Positions 1 to 9,560 of a DNA stretch of 64,000 bases are shown piece by piece. This stretch comes from Xanthomonas hortorum pv. cynarae. Its GTDB lineage: Bacteria; Pseudomonadota; Gammaproteobacteria; Xanthomonadales; Xanthomonadaceae. The number at the start of each line of letters is the position of its first letter. Within the stretch, counting starts at the first letter, position 1. The notes beneath the pieces are model-generated. The model was given only the letters and a program-made list of their open reading frames with translations, searched no databases and was not told the origin of the DNA. The stretch covers positions 124,001 to 188,000 of the forward strand of contig NZ_MDFM01000003.1 in assembly GCF_002939985.1 (NCBI RefSeq), read 5' to 3'. The translations under genes and the position numbers were made by a program.

Positions 1-138
1 GATGCGCTGACTGACGGACATGAACGGAGATTGGGGAGCTGTTCGGTCGTAGATGGTAAACTGCGCGACCGGTTTCGTGCCGGACCGCTCTTTTACCTTC
101 GCCAATTCTTCAATTCTGCCTTCACGGGAGCTTTAACC

Positions 139-972
139 ATGCAGAAACCCGCCGTCACCGTCATGGTCAAAGCCGCCCGCCTCGCCGGCAATGTGCTGTT
201 GCGCGGTATCAACAAGCTCGACTCGCTCAATGTGGTGCAGAAGGGCCGCATGGATTACGCCAGCGAAGTCGATGCCGATGCCGAGAAGGTCATCATCAAG
301 GAACTCAAGCGCGGCTACCCCGAGTACGCCGTGTTCGGCGAAGAAGGCGGCGTGCAGGGCGGCAAGAGTGGCCGCTACACCTGGGTCATCGACCCGTTGG
401 ATGGCACCAGCAACTATCTGCGCGGCTTTCCGCATTACTGCGTGTCGATCGCGCTGGTGGAAAACGGCGAGCCTACCGATGCGGTGATCTTCGACCCGCT
501 GCGCAACGAGCTGTTCACCGCCAGCCGCGGTGCCGGCGCGGTGCTCAACGACCGCCGCATCCGCATTGCCGAACGCAAGGACCTGGAAGGGGCGATGGTC
601 CACACCGGTTTTCCGCCGCGCGAGCGTGCACGCATCAGTGCGCAGCTGAAGTGCGTCGATGCGCTGCTGGTGCAGGCCGAAGATGTGCGTCGCACCGGTT
701 CTGCCGCGCTGGATCTGGCCTATGTGGCCTGCGGCCGCGCCGATGCGTATTTCGAAGCTGGCGTCAAAGCCTGGGACATCGCCGCCGGCGTGCTGCTGGT
801 ACGCGAAGCCGGTGGCCGGGTCTGCGACTACAAGGGCGCCACCCCGCCGCGCATGGACAACATGGGCCCGGAAACGCAGCAGATCGTGGCCGGCAACATC
901 AAGATCAGCGATGCGCTGCAGAAGGTCATCGTCAACACCGGCTACGCGCGCGAGTTCGACGCCAAGTTCTGA
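139..972 (+). CDS. suhB: Inositol monophosphatase family protein (SuhB-like)
   Basis: Mg-dependent phosphatase of the inositol monophosphatase family, 277 aa, cytosolic. The metal-binding E-E pair is at residues 68-69, the D-P-L-D-G-T motif at 85-90 and the second signature W-D-I-A-A-G at 212-217, so all metal ligands are present. In enterobacteria SuhB also joins the rRNA antitermination complex; whether that holds here is inference. I chose the ATG at 139 because the family N-terminus begins there; an in-frame start at 31 would add 36 atypical residues. It converges on sodA, with a palindrome-rich gap between them. Confidence 0.9.
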   Translation: MQKPAVTVMVKAARLAGNVLLRGINKLDSLNVVQKGRMDYASEVDADAEKVIIKELKRGYPEYAVFGEEGGVQGGKSGRYTWVIDPLDGTSNYLRGFPHYCVSIALVENGEPTDAVIFDPLRNELFTASRGAGAVLNDRRIRIAERKDLEGAMVHTGFPPRERARISAQLKCVDALLVQAEDVRRTGSAALDLAYVACGRADAYFEAGVKAWDIAAGVLLVREAGGRVCDYKGATPPRMDNMGPETQQIVAGNIKISDALQKVIVNTGYAREFDAKF

Positions 973-1011
973 TCGCTCCCGACCCCAAGTTCTGCTCGAC
1001 GCCCGCATAAC

Positions 1012-1232
1012 GTAGGAGCGCGCCCGAGCGCGATGAGGCTTTCCCGGCAAAGCCCCTCGCGACCAGGGTCGCTCCTACAACAGCTAACGGCAAACGCACA
1101 AGGCCGGGATCGCTCCCGGCCTCTCCGTTCCAGTCCGATGCCAAGCCAATCGGCACCGCACGACGTAGGAGCGCGCCAGAGCGCGACGAAGCCTTCCACT
1201 GAAAGCCCCATCGCGACCAGGGTCGCTCTTAC
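1012..1232. repeat. Duplicated extragenic palindrome between suhB and sodA
   Basis: Two copies (1012-1078 and 1165-1232) of an imperfect palindrome that starts GTAGGAGCGCGCC and ends GGTCGCTC(C/T)TAC. Each copy is followed by a short hairpin with an AGGCCGGGA...TCCCGGCCT stem (1101-1122 and inside 1253-1282), so a unit of about 153 bp has been duplicated in tandem. Such palindromes resemble REP-type elements of gamma-proteobacteria. The 345-bp gap between the two convergent stop codons holds nothing else recognisable. Confidence 0.75.
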
Positions 1233-1252
1233 AAAGCAGATCGCAGACACAA

Positions 1253-1282
1253 AGAAGGCCGGGATCTCTCCCGGCCTCTTTG
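1253..1282 (-). terminator. Probable sodA terminator hairpin
   Basis: Read on the minus strand, a GAGGCCGGGA / TCCCGGCCTTC stem with a short loop, flanked by CAAA and TTTG, lies about 35 bp after the sodA stop. The T-tract is short and interrupted. The related hairpin at 1101-1122 may serve suhB from the other side. Confidence 0.5.
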
Positions 1283-1317
1283 TTTATGGCGCCATTGTGA
1301 CGGCGCCACGACAGAAC

Positions 1318-1929
1318 TCAGGCGATCGCAGCGTGGTAGCGGCGCTCGACTTCTTCCCAGTTCACCGCGTTGTAGAACGCGCCGATGTATTCCGGGCGAC
1401 GGTTCTGATACTTCAGGTAGTACGCGTGTTCCCACACGTCCAGACCCAGGATCGGGGTGTTGCCTTCGAACAGCGGGCTGTCCTGGTTGGCGGTGCTTTC
1501 GACCACCAGCTTCTTGTCCGGGGTCACGCTCAACCACGCCCAGCCCGAGCCGAAGCGGCTGACGGCGGCCTTGGTGAAGGCTTCCTTGAACTTCTCGAAA
1601 CCACCGATGTCCTTGTCGATCGCCTTGGCGACCTCGCCCTTGGGCTCGCCGCCACCGTTGGGCGACAGTACGGTCCAGAACAGCGAATGGTTGGCGTGGC
1701 CACCACCGTTGTTGCGCACCGGGCCCTGCAGATTTTCCGGCAGGCTCTTCAGCTTGGACACCAACTCTTCGACCGGCAGGTCCGCATACTCGGTCCCTTC
1801 CAGCGCCGCATTGACGTTGTTGATGTAGGTCTGGTGATGCTTGGTGTGATGGATCTCCATCGTCTGCGCATCGATGTTCGGTTCCAGCGCGTCGTAGGCG
1901 TAAGGCAATTGCGGAAGGGTGTAAGCCAT
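1318..1929 (-). CDS. sodA: Superoxide dismutase, Mn/Fe family
   Basis: Converts superoxide to oxygen and hydrogen peroxide; 203 aa, cytosolic, no signal peptide. The N-terminal H-H-T-K-H-H-Q-T-Y helix, the G-G-G-H-A-N-H-S segment and the C-terminal D-V-W-E-H-A-Y-Y signature supply the four metal ligands. The N-R-R-P-E-Y run near the end is typical of the family. The G-G-G-H-A-N-H context favours manganese over iron, but metal specificity cannot be settled from sequence. It is transcribed alone, convergent with the inositol phosphatase gene. Confidence 0.95.
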   Translation of the reverse strand: MAYTLPQLPYAYDALEPNIDAQTMEIHHTKHHQTYINNVNAALEGTEYADLPVEELVSKLKSLPENLQGPVRNNGGGHANHSLFWTVLSPNGGGEPKGEVAKAIDKDIGGFEKFKEAFTKAAVSRFGSGWAWLSVTPDKKLVVESTANQDSPLFEGNTPILGLDVWEHAYYLKYQNRRPEYIGAFYNAVNWEEVERRYHAAIA

Positions 1930-2194
1930 GCGTGTCTCCTGGACTTGCCGCCCGGCGAAGACCGGGCGTTGCGGGATAAATAGTAGGGACGGCGGCGGCG
2001 CTTACCAAGAGTGCTGGCAGGGAAACTTCATCCCATCGCACACCGCGTCGTGTTCGCTCCACACCTTGCACCATGCCCCGGTTACTTGGGCGTGAATCGC
2101 GTAGGCGTACACATGCCGCGGCGTTCAAAGTCGACACAGTCGCGCGACGGCATACTTGATCTGCTGTCTCCACAATCGCTTCCGGATCGTCTTC

Positions 2195-2644
2195 ATGCGT
2201 AAGCCCGCTTTGCTGATCGTCGCCATCGTGCTGCTCGTCGCCGGCTTGTGGGGCGTGCGCGTGATGCAGACGCCCAAGCCGCAGTTCGCGCCGCAGCTCA
2301 ACGCGCCGATCGCCGCAACAGCGCCGCCCGAACAGACGCCTCGGCAGCAGGGTCTTCCGGGTTTTCTGCCGACCGAAGCGATGGCCACTATCGTATTGAT
2401 AAAGCGCGGCGGGCCGTTCCCGCATGCGCAGGACGGCAGCGTGTTCGGCAATCGCGAACAACGCCTGCCCGAGCGCGAGCGCGGCTACTACCACGAGTAC
2501 ACCGTGGAGACGCCCGGTAGCCCTGACCGCGGCGCACGCCGCATCGTCACTGGCGGCACGCCGCCGCAAGCGTGGTACTACAGCGACGATCATTACCAGA
2601 GCTTTAAATCGTTCAAGGGCCCCACGCCGGAGCAGGCTCCATGA
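2195..2644 (+). CDS. Barnase-like guanyl-specific ribonuclease (N1/T1 family), exported
   Basis: 149 aa. An N-terminal hydrophobic stretch (residues 4-20) looks like a signal peptide or signal anchor, followed by a Pro/Ala-rich linker to about residue 55 and a small RNase domain. Likely catalytic residues by comparison with barnase are E101 (in Y-H-E-Y), R115 or R116, and H133 in D-D-H-Y-Q-S-F, which corresponds to the barnase D-H-Y-Q-T-F motif. The stop overlaps the start of the barstar-like gene (ATGA), the standard toxin-inhibitor arrangement. Start chosen at 2195 because the 13 preceding in-frame codons break the signal sequence. Confidence 0.85.
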   Translation: MRKPALLIVAIVLLVAGLWGVRVMQTPKPQFAPQLNAPIAATAPPEQTPRQQGLPGFLPTEAMATIVLIKRGGPFPHAQDGSVFGNREQRLPERERGYYHEYTVETPGSPDRGARRIVTGGTPPQAWYYSDDHYQSFKSFKGPTPEQAP

Positions 2645-3066
2645 GCGCAGGCGACTTCGCACTGGACCTGTCCGATCCGCAACAATCAGGCGTCTATCAA
2701 GCCGACACCGACGATCTGGACACCATGGCCGCGCTCGCCCGCGACGCCGGCCTGCGCATCCTGCGTGTGGATCTGGCCAGCTGCAGCGACAAGCACATGT
2801 TGCTGATGCGCCTGGCCACCCAACTGGATTTCCCGGTCAGCTTCGGTCGCAACTGGGACGCGCTCTCCGATGCCTTGCGCGACCTGGCCTGGCTGCCCGC
2901 ATCACATGGCTATGCGCTGTTGATCAACGGCGCAGACGCACTCGCGCGCACTGCACCGAACGATCGCAACACCTTGCTGGATATTCTCGATGAAGCCGCC
3001 ACTGCCTGGGCCGCGCGCGGGCTCACATTTGCAGCATTTGTGGCGCCTGCGAGTGCTTGCGACTGA
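2641..3066 (+). CDS. Barstar-family ribonuclease inhibitor
   Basis: 141 aa, no signal peptide, expected to stay in the cytosol and block the RNase encoded just upstream. The segment F-G-R-N-W-D-A-L-S-D-A-L-R-D-L (around residues 65-80) matches the barstar inhibitory helix, which buries an Asp in the barnase active site. About 45 N-terminal residues precede the core; they are longer than in classical barstar (about 90 aa in total). Translation is coupled to the RNase through a 4-bp overlap. A dispersed repeat follows the stop. Confidence 0.88.
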   Translation: MSAGDFALDLSDPQQSGVYQADTDDLDTMAALARDAGLRILRVDLASCSDKHMLLMRLATQLDFPVSFGRNWDALSDALRDLAWLPASHGYALLINGADALARTAPNDRNTLLDILDEAATAWAARGLTFAAFVAPASACD

Positions 3067-3653
3067 GAGCGGCTAACAAACGCTGTAGCGATGGCGGCAA
3101 CATGTTGGCCGCACTCGCCTTCGTTGGCGAATGACGCACTGTCGGGACTGGCAGCGAAATCTAGATGCGAATCAAAGGCTGGTTAGTCGAGTGCGCGGTG
3201 CCCTCACCGCTTGCAGGACACGCCGCAAGTACGTCCATGTAGGCTCGGTGGCGGCATCCATGCCGCCACACGGTCCCGCAAGCGGCGAGGACACCGCACC
3301 AGAATGTTCGTAGGTCGCTTCGTTGAAAGCCTGCCTGTTATTCATTCGCGTTGCGACGCTGATCGGACGCGCCGTCATCCAAAAAATGCGCTTATTGCAC
3401 TGCTTGCAACCATGCACACCGACGCTCTCGACTGGTCCTTGCCCGCCTACCGTCGCGGGACCTTACGCGGCATGGATGCCGCGTAAGAGCCTACACGGAC
3501 GTACTTGCGGCGTGTCCCGCGATGGTGGGCGGGCAAGGACCCTGCAGCAAACCCGCAGATCAGCCGCTCTACAAGTCATCTATCAGCTCGCGATGCTTGT
3601 TTGCCGCGCCTAAAAACCAAAGACCGGAACGCAGTCGTACGCCGGTTAAGCTA
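3065..3653. repeat. Dispersed nested-palindrome repeat, copy A
   Basis: A 587-bp gap without a credible gene. It starts with a GAGCGGCTAACAAA motif right at the barstar stop, also found near copies C and E. The main element runs from 3186 to about 3572. Its left half is a hairpin with CTCACCGCTTGC arms around GGCGGCATCCATGCCGCC. Its right half is an inverted relative with CCTTGCCCGCC arms around GCGGCATGGATGCCGC. The two halves are related in opposite orientation. Related copies occur at about 16.4, 30.5, 30.9 and 50.0 kb. Confidence 0.8.
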
Positions 3654-5549
3654 TCAACTATCCAGCTCGCTCCAGCGCGCGAACGCCGCATCCAGCTGCG
3701 CCTGTGCATCGCCCAGCGCGGCGGTATGCGCGGCCATCGCTGCGCTGTCGCGCTGATAGAAGGCCGGGTCGTTCATCGCATTGGTGAGCGCTGCGACCTG
3801 CTGCTCCAGGCTGTCGATCAAGGCCGGCAACTGTTCCAGCTCGCGCGCATCCTTGTAACTGAGCTTGCGCTTGGGCGCAGCTTCCGCCGGTGCGGCAGCA
3901 GGCGCCACAGGCGTAGTCGCAGCCGCCGTCGCCGATGCCTTGGCAACCGCCATTGCATTGGGCGCCGGGGTGCGACGCTGACGCAGCGAATCGCTGTAAC
4001 CACCGACGTAATCGCCGACCAGGCCCTCGCCTTCCATCACCAACGTGGAGGTCACCACGTTGTCGAGGAAGTCGCGGTCATGGCTGACCAGCAACAAGGT
4101 GCCGGTGTATTCGCCGAGCAGCTCTTCCAGCAGTTCCAGCGTTTCCACGTCAAGATCGTTGGTCGGTTCGTCCATCACCAGCAGGTTGGACGGCTGCGCA
4201 AACAGCCGCGCCAGCAGCAGGCGATTGCGTTCGCCACCGGAGAGACGGGTGATCGGCGCGCGGGCGCGCTCCGGGGTGAACAAGAAGTCCTGCAGATACG
4301 CATGCACATGCTTGCGCTTGCCGTTGATCTCGATGAAATCGCGGCCTTCGGCCACATTTTCGATCGCACTCCAGTCCTCGCGCAACGTGGAGCGGTACTG
4401 ATCGAAATACGCGATCTGCAGATTGGTGCCGATGCGGATTTCGCCCTGCTGCGCCTGCAAGTCGCCCAGCAACAGCTTGAGCAAGGTGGTCTTGCCGCTG
4501 CCGTTGGGGCCGATCAGACCGATGCGGTCGCCCCGCTGGATGATGGTCGAAAAATCCTTGACCATCGTGCGCGCGCCGAACGCGAAACCGACCTCCTTGG
4601 TCTCGATCACCTTCTTGCCGGACGACTCGCCCTGCGAGACTTCCATGCGCACATTGCCGCTCAGATCGCGGCGCTGGCCACGTTCGTTGCGCATCGATTC
4701 CAGACGCCGCACACGGCCTTCGTCGCGGGTCCGCCGCGCCTTGATGCCCTGCCGGATCCAGATTTCTTCCTGCGCCAGCATCTTGTCGAAACGCGCATTT
4801 TCCTGCGCCTGCGCATTGAGCCGCTCTTCGCGACGGCGCTCATAATTGGCCCAGTCGCCGGGCCAGCTGGTGACCTGGCCGCGATCGATTTCGACGATGC
4901 GCGTGGCCAATGCACGCAGGAAGCGCCGGTCATGGGTGACGAACAACACGCTGCCGTTCCAGCCTTTCAGGAACGACTCCAGCCAATCGATGGCTTCGAT
5001 ATCCAGATGGTTGGTCGGCTCGTCCAGCAGCAGCACGTCCGGCGAAGACACCAGCGAGCGCGCCAGCAGCACGCGGCGCTTCATGCCGCCGGACAAGCGC
5101 GCAAACTCGGCATCGCCATCCAGTTCCAGCTTGGTCAGCGTCTCGGTGACGCGCTGATCCAGCGCCCAACCGTCGGCTGCGTCGATCTTGGCCTGCACCT
5201 TGCCGAACGCATCGCCATCGAACACCTCGGCATGGCTGAGCTGATGGAATTCGGCCAGCCAATGGCCAAGCTCGCCCAGGCCATCGGCCACCACCTCGAA
5301 CACGCTGCCGCCGGTGCCCTGCGGCACCTCCTGCTCCAGCCGCGCGATACGCACGCCCTGTTGCACGCGCACTTCGCCGTCGTCGGGCTTGAGCTCGCCG
5401 GCGATCAATTTCATCAAGGTCGATTTGCCGGCGCCGTTGCGGCCGATCAGGGCGATACGCTCGCCCGGCTCGATCGTGAGGTCGGTTTTTTCCAGCAACA
5501 AGGGGCCGCCGACGCTGTAGTCGACGCTTTGCAGAGTGATTAAAGGCAT
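3654..5549 (-). CDS. uup: ABC-F family ATPase Uup
   Basis: 631-aa soluble protein with two ABC ATPase domains in tandem and no membrane segments. Walker A motifs are G-R-N-G-A-G-K-S-T and G-P-N-G-S-G-K-T-T; signature motifs are L-S-G-G-M-K-R-R and L-S-G-G-E-R-N-R. A charged linker separates the domains, and the C-terminal coiled-coil extension is typical of Uup, an ABC-F protein linked to ribosome function and transposon excision. The ATG at 5549 starts the M-P-L-I-T-L-Q family N-terminus; 50 upstream in-frame residues come from an intergenic repeat. Divergent from dbpA. Confidence 0.93.
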   Translation of the reverse strand: MPLITLQSVDYSVGGPLLLEKTDLTIEPGERIALIGRNGAGKSTLMKLIAGELKPDDGEVRVQQGVRIARLEQEVPQGTGGSVFEVVADGLGELGHWLAEFHQLSHAEVFDGDAFGKVQAKIDAADGWALDQRVTETLTKLELDGDAEFARLSGGMKRRVLLARSLVSSPDVLLLDEPTNHLDIEAIDWLESFLKGWNGSVLFVTHDRRFLRALATRIVEIDRGQVTSWPGDWANYERRREERLNAQAQENARFDKMLAQEEIWIRQGIKARRTRDEGRVRRLESMRNERGQRRDLSGNVRMEVSQGESSGKKVIETKEVGFAFGARTMVKDFSTIIQRGDRIGLIGPNGSGKTTLLKLLLGDLQAQQGEIRIGTNLQIAYFDQYRSTLREDWSAIENVAEGRDFIEINGKRKHVHAYLQDFLFTPERARAPITRLSGGERNRLLLARLFAQPSNLLVMDEPTNDLDVETLELLEELLGEYTGTLLLVSHDRDFLDNVVTSTLVMEGEGLVGDYVGGYSDSLRQRRTPAPNAMAVAKASATAAATTPVAPAAAPAEAAPKRKLSYKDARELEQLPALIDSLEQQVAALTNAMNDPAFYQRDSAAMAAHTAALGDAQAQLDAAFARWSELDS

Positions 5550-5559
5550 GGGCCAATTG

Positions 5560-5638
5560 TACGGGAATCGGGAATGGTGAATCGGGAATGGAAAAGCCTC
5601 GCCGTTGCGATTCCCCATTCCCCACTCCCGATTCCCGC
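5560..5638. repeat. Inverted repeat between uup and dbpA
   Basis: Direct and inverted copies of a GGGAATCGGGAATGG-type sequence: two on one arm and their complements (GATTCCCCATTCCCCA, CGATTCCC) on the other, around a GC-rich spacer. It fills almost the whole divergent promoter region, so it may form a cruciform or affect both genes. Function not known. Confidence 0.65.
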
Positions 5639-5649
5639 TAAAATGCGCC

Positions 5650-7026
5650 ATGAACGAATTCTCCGCGCTGCCGCTGTCGCCGGCCCTGGCCCCCGGCATC
5701 GACGCCCTTGGCTACACCGTCCTTACTCCCATCCAGGCGCAAAGCCTGCCGCCGATCCTGCAAGGGCTCGACGTCATCGCACAGGCCCCCACCGGTAGCG
5801 GCAAGACCGCCGCCTTCGGGCTGGGCCTGCTGCAAAAGCTAGATCCCGCGCTGACCCGCGCGCAGGCGCTGGTGCTATGCCCCACCCGCGAGCTGGCCGA
5901 TCAGGTCGGCAAACAGCTGCGCAAGCTGGCCACCGGCATTCCGAACATGAAACTAGTGGTACTGACCGGCGGCATGCCGCTGGGCCCGCAACTGGCCTCG
6001 CTGGAAGCGCACGACCCGCAAGTGGTGGTCGGCACGCCCGGGCGTATCCAGGAACTTGCGCGCAAGCGCGCGCTGCATCTGGGCGGCGTGCGCACGCTGG
6101 TGCTGGACGAGGCCGACCGCATGCTCGACATGGGCTTCGAAGAACCCATCCGCGAGATCGCCAGCCGCTGCGACAAACACCGTCAGAGCCTGCTGTTTTC
6201 GGCCACCTTCCCGGACATCATCCGTACGCTTGCGCGCGAGATCCTGAAGGACCCGATCGAAATCACCGTCGAAGGCGCCGACAACGCGCCGGAAATCGAC
6301 CAGCAATTCTTCGAGGTCGACCCGACCTATCGACAGAAAGCCGTCGCCGGGCTGCTGCTGCGCTTCAATCCCGAGTCCAGCGTGGTGTTCTGCAATACCC
6401 GCAAGGAAGTGGACGAAGTGGCCGGCTCGCTGCAGGAATTCGGCTTCTCTGCGCTGGCCCTGCATGGCGACATGGAACAGCGCGACCGCGATGAAGTACT
6501 GGTGCGCTTCGTCAATCGCAGCTGCAACGTGTTGGTGGCCAGCGATGTGGCCGCGCGCGGACTGGACGTGGAAGACCTGGCGGCGGTGGTCAATTACGAG
6601 CTGCCCACCGACACCGAAACCTACCGCCACCGCATCGGCCGCACTGCGCGCGCGGGCAAGCGCGGGCTTGCACTCAGCCTGGTGGCCTCACGCGAAACAG
6701 GGCGCGCCCAGGCATTGGAAGCCGAACAAGGCCAGCCGTTGAAGTGGTCGCGTGCACCGTTGGCCACCGCGCGCCCGGCACAGCTGCCGCAGGCGGCCAT
6801 GACCACCTTGCGCATCGACGGCGGCAAGACCGACAAACTCCGCGCAGGCGACATTCTCGGCGCGTTGACCGGCGAAGCCGGGCTCTCGGGCGCGGCGATC
6901 GGCAAGATCGCGATCTACCCCACCCGCTCCTATGTCGCCATCGCCCGCGCGCACGTCGCCAAGGCACTGGCGCATCTGCATGCGGGCAAGATCAAGGGGC
7001 GTCGGTTCCGGGTCAGCAAGCTGTAA
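5650..7026 (+). CDS. dbpA: ATP-dependent RNA helicase DbpA
   Basis: 458-aa DEAD-box RNA helicase. Visible motifs in order: Q-motif region (T-P-I-Q-A-Q), motif [27 protein letters not shown] and H-R-I-G-R-T-A-R-A-G. The C-terminal region after about residue 380 carries the DbpA RNA-binding domain, which in Escherichia coli recognises hairpin 92 of 23S rRNA during large-subunit assembly. The ATG at 5650 fits the family N-terminus. Followed by a convergent apt gene with an inverted repeat between them. Confidence 0.93.
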   Translation: MNEFSALPLSPALAPGIDALGYTVLTPIQAQSLPPILQGLDVIAQAPTGSGKTAAFGLGLLQKLDPALTRAQALVLCPTRELADQVGKQLRKLATGIPNMKLVVLTGGMPLGPQLASLEAHDPQVVVGTPGRIQELARKRALHLGGVRTLVLDEADRMLDMGFEEPIREIASRCDKHRQSLLFSATFPDIIRTLAREILKDPIEITVEGADNAPEIDQQFFEVDPTYRQKAVAGLLLRFNPESSVVFCNTRKEVDEVAGSLQEFGFSALALHGDMEQRDRDEVLVRFVNRSCNVLVASDVAARGLDVEDLAAVVNYELPTDTETYRHRIGRTARAGKRGLALSLVASRETGRAQALEAEQGQPLKWSRAPLATARPAQLPQAAMTTLRIDGGKTDKLRAGDILGALTGEAGLSGAAIGKIAIYPTRSYVAIARAHVAKALAHLHAGKIKGRRFRVSKL

Positions 7027-7094
7027 TCAGCGGCCCGGCAGATACCCTGCCGCCATACGATTAAGCGGAGGTGCTGAAGCGCCTGCCGCACGAT

Positions 7095-7128
7095 CTACAT
7101 GGATGCGCACTCTCGCGCATCCATGTAG
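7095..7128. repeat. Perfect 14-bp inverted repeat between dbpA and apt
   Basis: CTACATGGATGCGC and its exact complement flank a 6-base spacer in the gap between two convergent genes. It could fold into a strong RNA hairpin and end transcription from either side, but neither flank has a T-tract, so an intrinsic-terminator role is only possible. Confidence 0.6.
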
Positions 7129-7173
7129 CCAGACGCTCGATCGGCAAGCCGCTCAATCAGCAAGCTGTGTGAA

Positions 7174-7734
7174 TCAGTAGCTCAACGTGGCCAGCAACGG
7201 CACGTCATCGGCCCACTTGCTGCGGCCCTGCAGCGCCAGCAACTCGACCAGCACCGCCGCACCGACCACTTCCAGTTCCAGCTGTGCAGCAAGCCCCAGC
7301 GCCGCACGCAGCGTGCCGCCGGTGGCGAGCACGTCATCGACGATCAACACGCGCGCGCCACGCGGCAACGCGTCTTCGTGCATTTCGATGCGATCGGTGC
7401 CGTATTCCAGCGCGTATTCCTGGACCAACGTCCGCCCGGGCAGCTTGCCTGGCTTGCGCACCGGCACAAAACCGGTGCGCAGTTCGCGCGCCAGCGCCGC
7501 GCCCAGAATGAAACCACGCGCCTCGATGCCAAGGACCGCGTCCAGCGGCGTGGTGCGCCAGGGCTGCGCCATTTCGTCCAGCGCCGAGGCAAAGTCCGGG
7601 CCGTCCGACAGCAGCGGGCTGATGTCCTTGAAGACGATGCCCGGCTTGGGAAAGTCGGCGATATCGCGGATCCGTTCAGCCCAATGGTTGGGTCCGGAAG
7701 AATTAGTGCCGGCGCAGCGGGTGCAGTCAGTCAT
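7174..7734 (-). CDS. apt: Adenine phosphoribosyltransferase
   Basis: 186-aa purine salvage enzyme that makes AMP from adenine and PRPP. The PRPP-binding motif [13 protein letters not shown] lies in the C-terminal half, and the N-terminal [14 protein letters not shown] segment is characteristic of Apt. The ATG at 7734 was chosen; an in-frame start 33 bases upstream adds non-conserved residues. Monocistronic by spacing. Confidence 0.95.
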   Translation of the reverse strand: MTDCTRCAGTNSSGPNHWAERIRDIADFPKPGIVFKDISPLLSDGPDFASALDEMAQPWRTTPLDAVLGIEARGFILGAALARELRTGFVPVRKPGKLPGRTLVQEYALEYGTDRIEMHEDALPRGARVLIVDDVLATGGTLRAALGLAAQLELEVVGAAVLVELLALQGRSKWADDVPLLATLSY

Positions 7735-7828
7735 GGTGGCGATGGCGTCAAGGCCGGTGGGGACCACCCTATTCTAGGCTGCGCAGACCCGTGACGCCGC
7801 GTTTACGACATACGTGCATCTGAGTGCG

Positions 7829-9385
7829 TCAGGAACTGCACGACAGCATCGAGCAGCCGGCGCGGTCGCGCGCCCACTCCGGCCGCCGCGCGGCAAACGC
7901 ATCGCGGCCCGGTTGGTCGTCGCAGGGCCGGCGCATGACCTCGAGCAGTTCCTGCACGCCGGAGGGATCGCCCTGCTCTGCCAGATCGATCGCCTGCTGC
8001 GCCAGATAGTTGCGCAGCACGTAGCGCGGGTTGGCCAGGCGCATGCGTTCGCGGCGTTGGTCCGGCGATAGTGTGTCTTGACCCAGCCGTGTGGCATAGC
8101 GTTGCAGCCATTCCTGCAACTGCCCGGCGTGCGCAAGGCGCTTGTCCTGGTCGTAGAACGCTTCGCGCAGCAGCTCCGGGTCGGGATGCTCCGGCGACAA
8201 CTCGATCAGGCCACGAAACGTCAGCGTCATGTCCATCTCGGCCGCATGCATCAATTCACGCAACACATCGATCAAGTGCAGATCCTCGTCGCGGCAGTCG
8301 GCCAGACCCAGCTTGGCCGCGGTGTCGCGGCGGTCGCAGGCCAGGTAGGTATCGCGGAAGTGGTCCAGCCCCTGCTGCAACGGCGCCGCATCGGCAAACA
8401 GTGGCGCCAGCGCCTGCGCCAGGCGTCCCAGGTTCCAGTACGCCACTTGCGGCTGGGTGCCGAAGCGGTAACGCCGGCCCTGCGCATCGGTGGTATTCGG
8501 CGTCCAGTCCGGGTCGTAGTCGTCGACCCAGCCATATGGGCCGTAATCGATGGTCAGGCCCAGGATCGACATGTTGTCGGTGTTCATCACCCCATGCACG
8601 AAACCGACCCGCATCCAGTGCGCCACCATCACGGCGGTGCGCTCGCAGACCTGCGCAAACCAGGCCGCGTACAGATTCTCGCCAGCACCTTCCAACTCCG
8701 GGAAATCGCGTGCAATGGTGAAATCCGCCCACTGCCGCAGCAGCGCGCTATCCCCGCGCGCACTGGGCAATTCGAAGTTGCCGAAGCGGATGAACGATGG
8801 CGCCACCCGGCATACGATGGCGCCAGGCTCGCGCTGCGGCCGGCCGTCGTAAAACATGTCGCGCACCACTGCATCGCCGGTCGTGACCAGGCTCAGTGCG
8901 CGCGTGGTCGGCACACCCAGATGGTGCATCGCTTCGCTGCACAGGAATTCTCGAATCGACGAGCGCAGCACGGCGCGCCCATCGGCACCACGCGAATACG
9001 GCGTCGGGCCAGCGCCCTTGAGCTGCAATTCGTAGCGAACACCATCGACCCCGATCGCCTCGCCCAGCGAGATCGCACGGCCATCGCCGAGCTGGCCGGC
9101 CCAATGCCCGAACTGGTGCCCGCCATAATTGACCGCCCACGGCTGCATGCCCGGATACAACGCGTTGCCACCAAACACCTCGGCAAAACGGGCACTGGCA
9201 AGCTCGGCCTCGTCCAGCCCGAGTTGCTGCGCCATCTCGGCGGAATAGGCCAGTAGCCTTGGCGCTGCGACCGGCGTCGGCGACACCGACGACCAGGCAG
9301 CGACCACATCCCGGCGACGCGGCCCTTCTTCCGGATCACCAGGCAACTGCTGACGCAGTCGGTTGTCGAACTGGATATCTGTCAT
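7829..9385 (-). CDS. selO: Protein adenylyltransferase SelO (YdiU family)
   Basis: 518-aa pseudokinase-fold enzyme that transfers AMP to proteins, described in the family as a redox-stress regulator. Family landmarks are the N-terminal [19 protein letters not shown] block, the [10 protein letters not shown] segment and the D-Y-G-P-Y-G-W box. The protein ends in S-C-S-S, keeping the near-terminal cysteine that aligns with the selenocysteine of eukaryotic SelO. Full length, no visible defect. Confidence 0.93.
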   Translation of the reverse strand: MTDIQFDNRLRQQLPGDPEEGPRRRDVVAAWSSVSPTPVAAPRLLAYSAEMAQQLGLDEAELASARFAEVFGGNALYPGMQPWAVNYGGHQFGHWAGQLGDGRAISLGEAIGVDGVRYELQLKGAGPTPYSRGADGRAVLRSSIREFLCSEAMHHLGVPTTRALSLVTTGDAVVRDMFYDGRPQREPGAIVCRVAPSFIRFGNFELPSARGDSALLRQWADFTIARDFPELEGAGENLYAAWFAQVCERTAVMVAHWMRVGFVHGVMNTDNMSILGLTIDYGPYGWVDDYDPDWTPNTTDAQGRRYRFGTQPQVAYWNLGRLAQALAPLFADAAPLQQGLDHFRDTYLACDRRDTAAKLGLADCRDEDLHLIDVLRELMHAAEMDMTLTFRGLIELSPEHPDPELLREAFYDQDKRLAHAGQLQEWLQRYATRLGQDTLSPDQRRERMRLANPRYVLRNYLAQQAIDLAEQGDPSGVQELLEVMRRPCDDQPGRDAFAARRPEWARDRAGCSMLSCSS

Positions 9386-9560
9386 GGCAAAAAGCCTAGG
9401 CCAGAGCGGGTGAACTTCGCATGGGTGAACAGCGCATCCTATTCGCTACCTGCCTCGTATCCGATTCGAGACACGCTGAACAGTCAGGATCCAGCTGCAC
9501 TCGCACTTGCTCATCACGGCCTCAGATTTACTCATCTCAGTTATTACAGCGACCCTACCC

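Noticed and set aside
133-1050. 305-codon open frame opposite the inositol phosphatase
   Set aside because: Shadow frame; the plus-strand gene has all family motifs.
3522-5543. 673-codon open frame on the plus strand opposite uup
   Set aside because: It is antisense to a fully conserved ABC-F gene, its composition is His/Arg/Gln-rich shadow sequence, and its start lies in the dispersed repeat.
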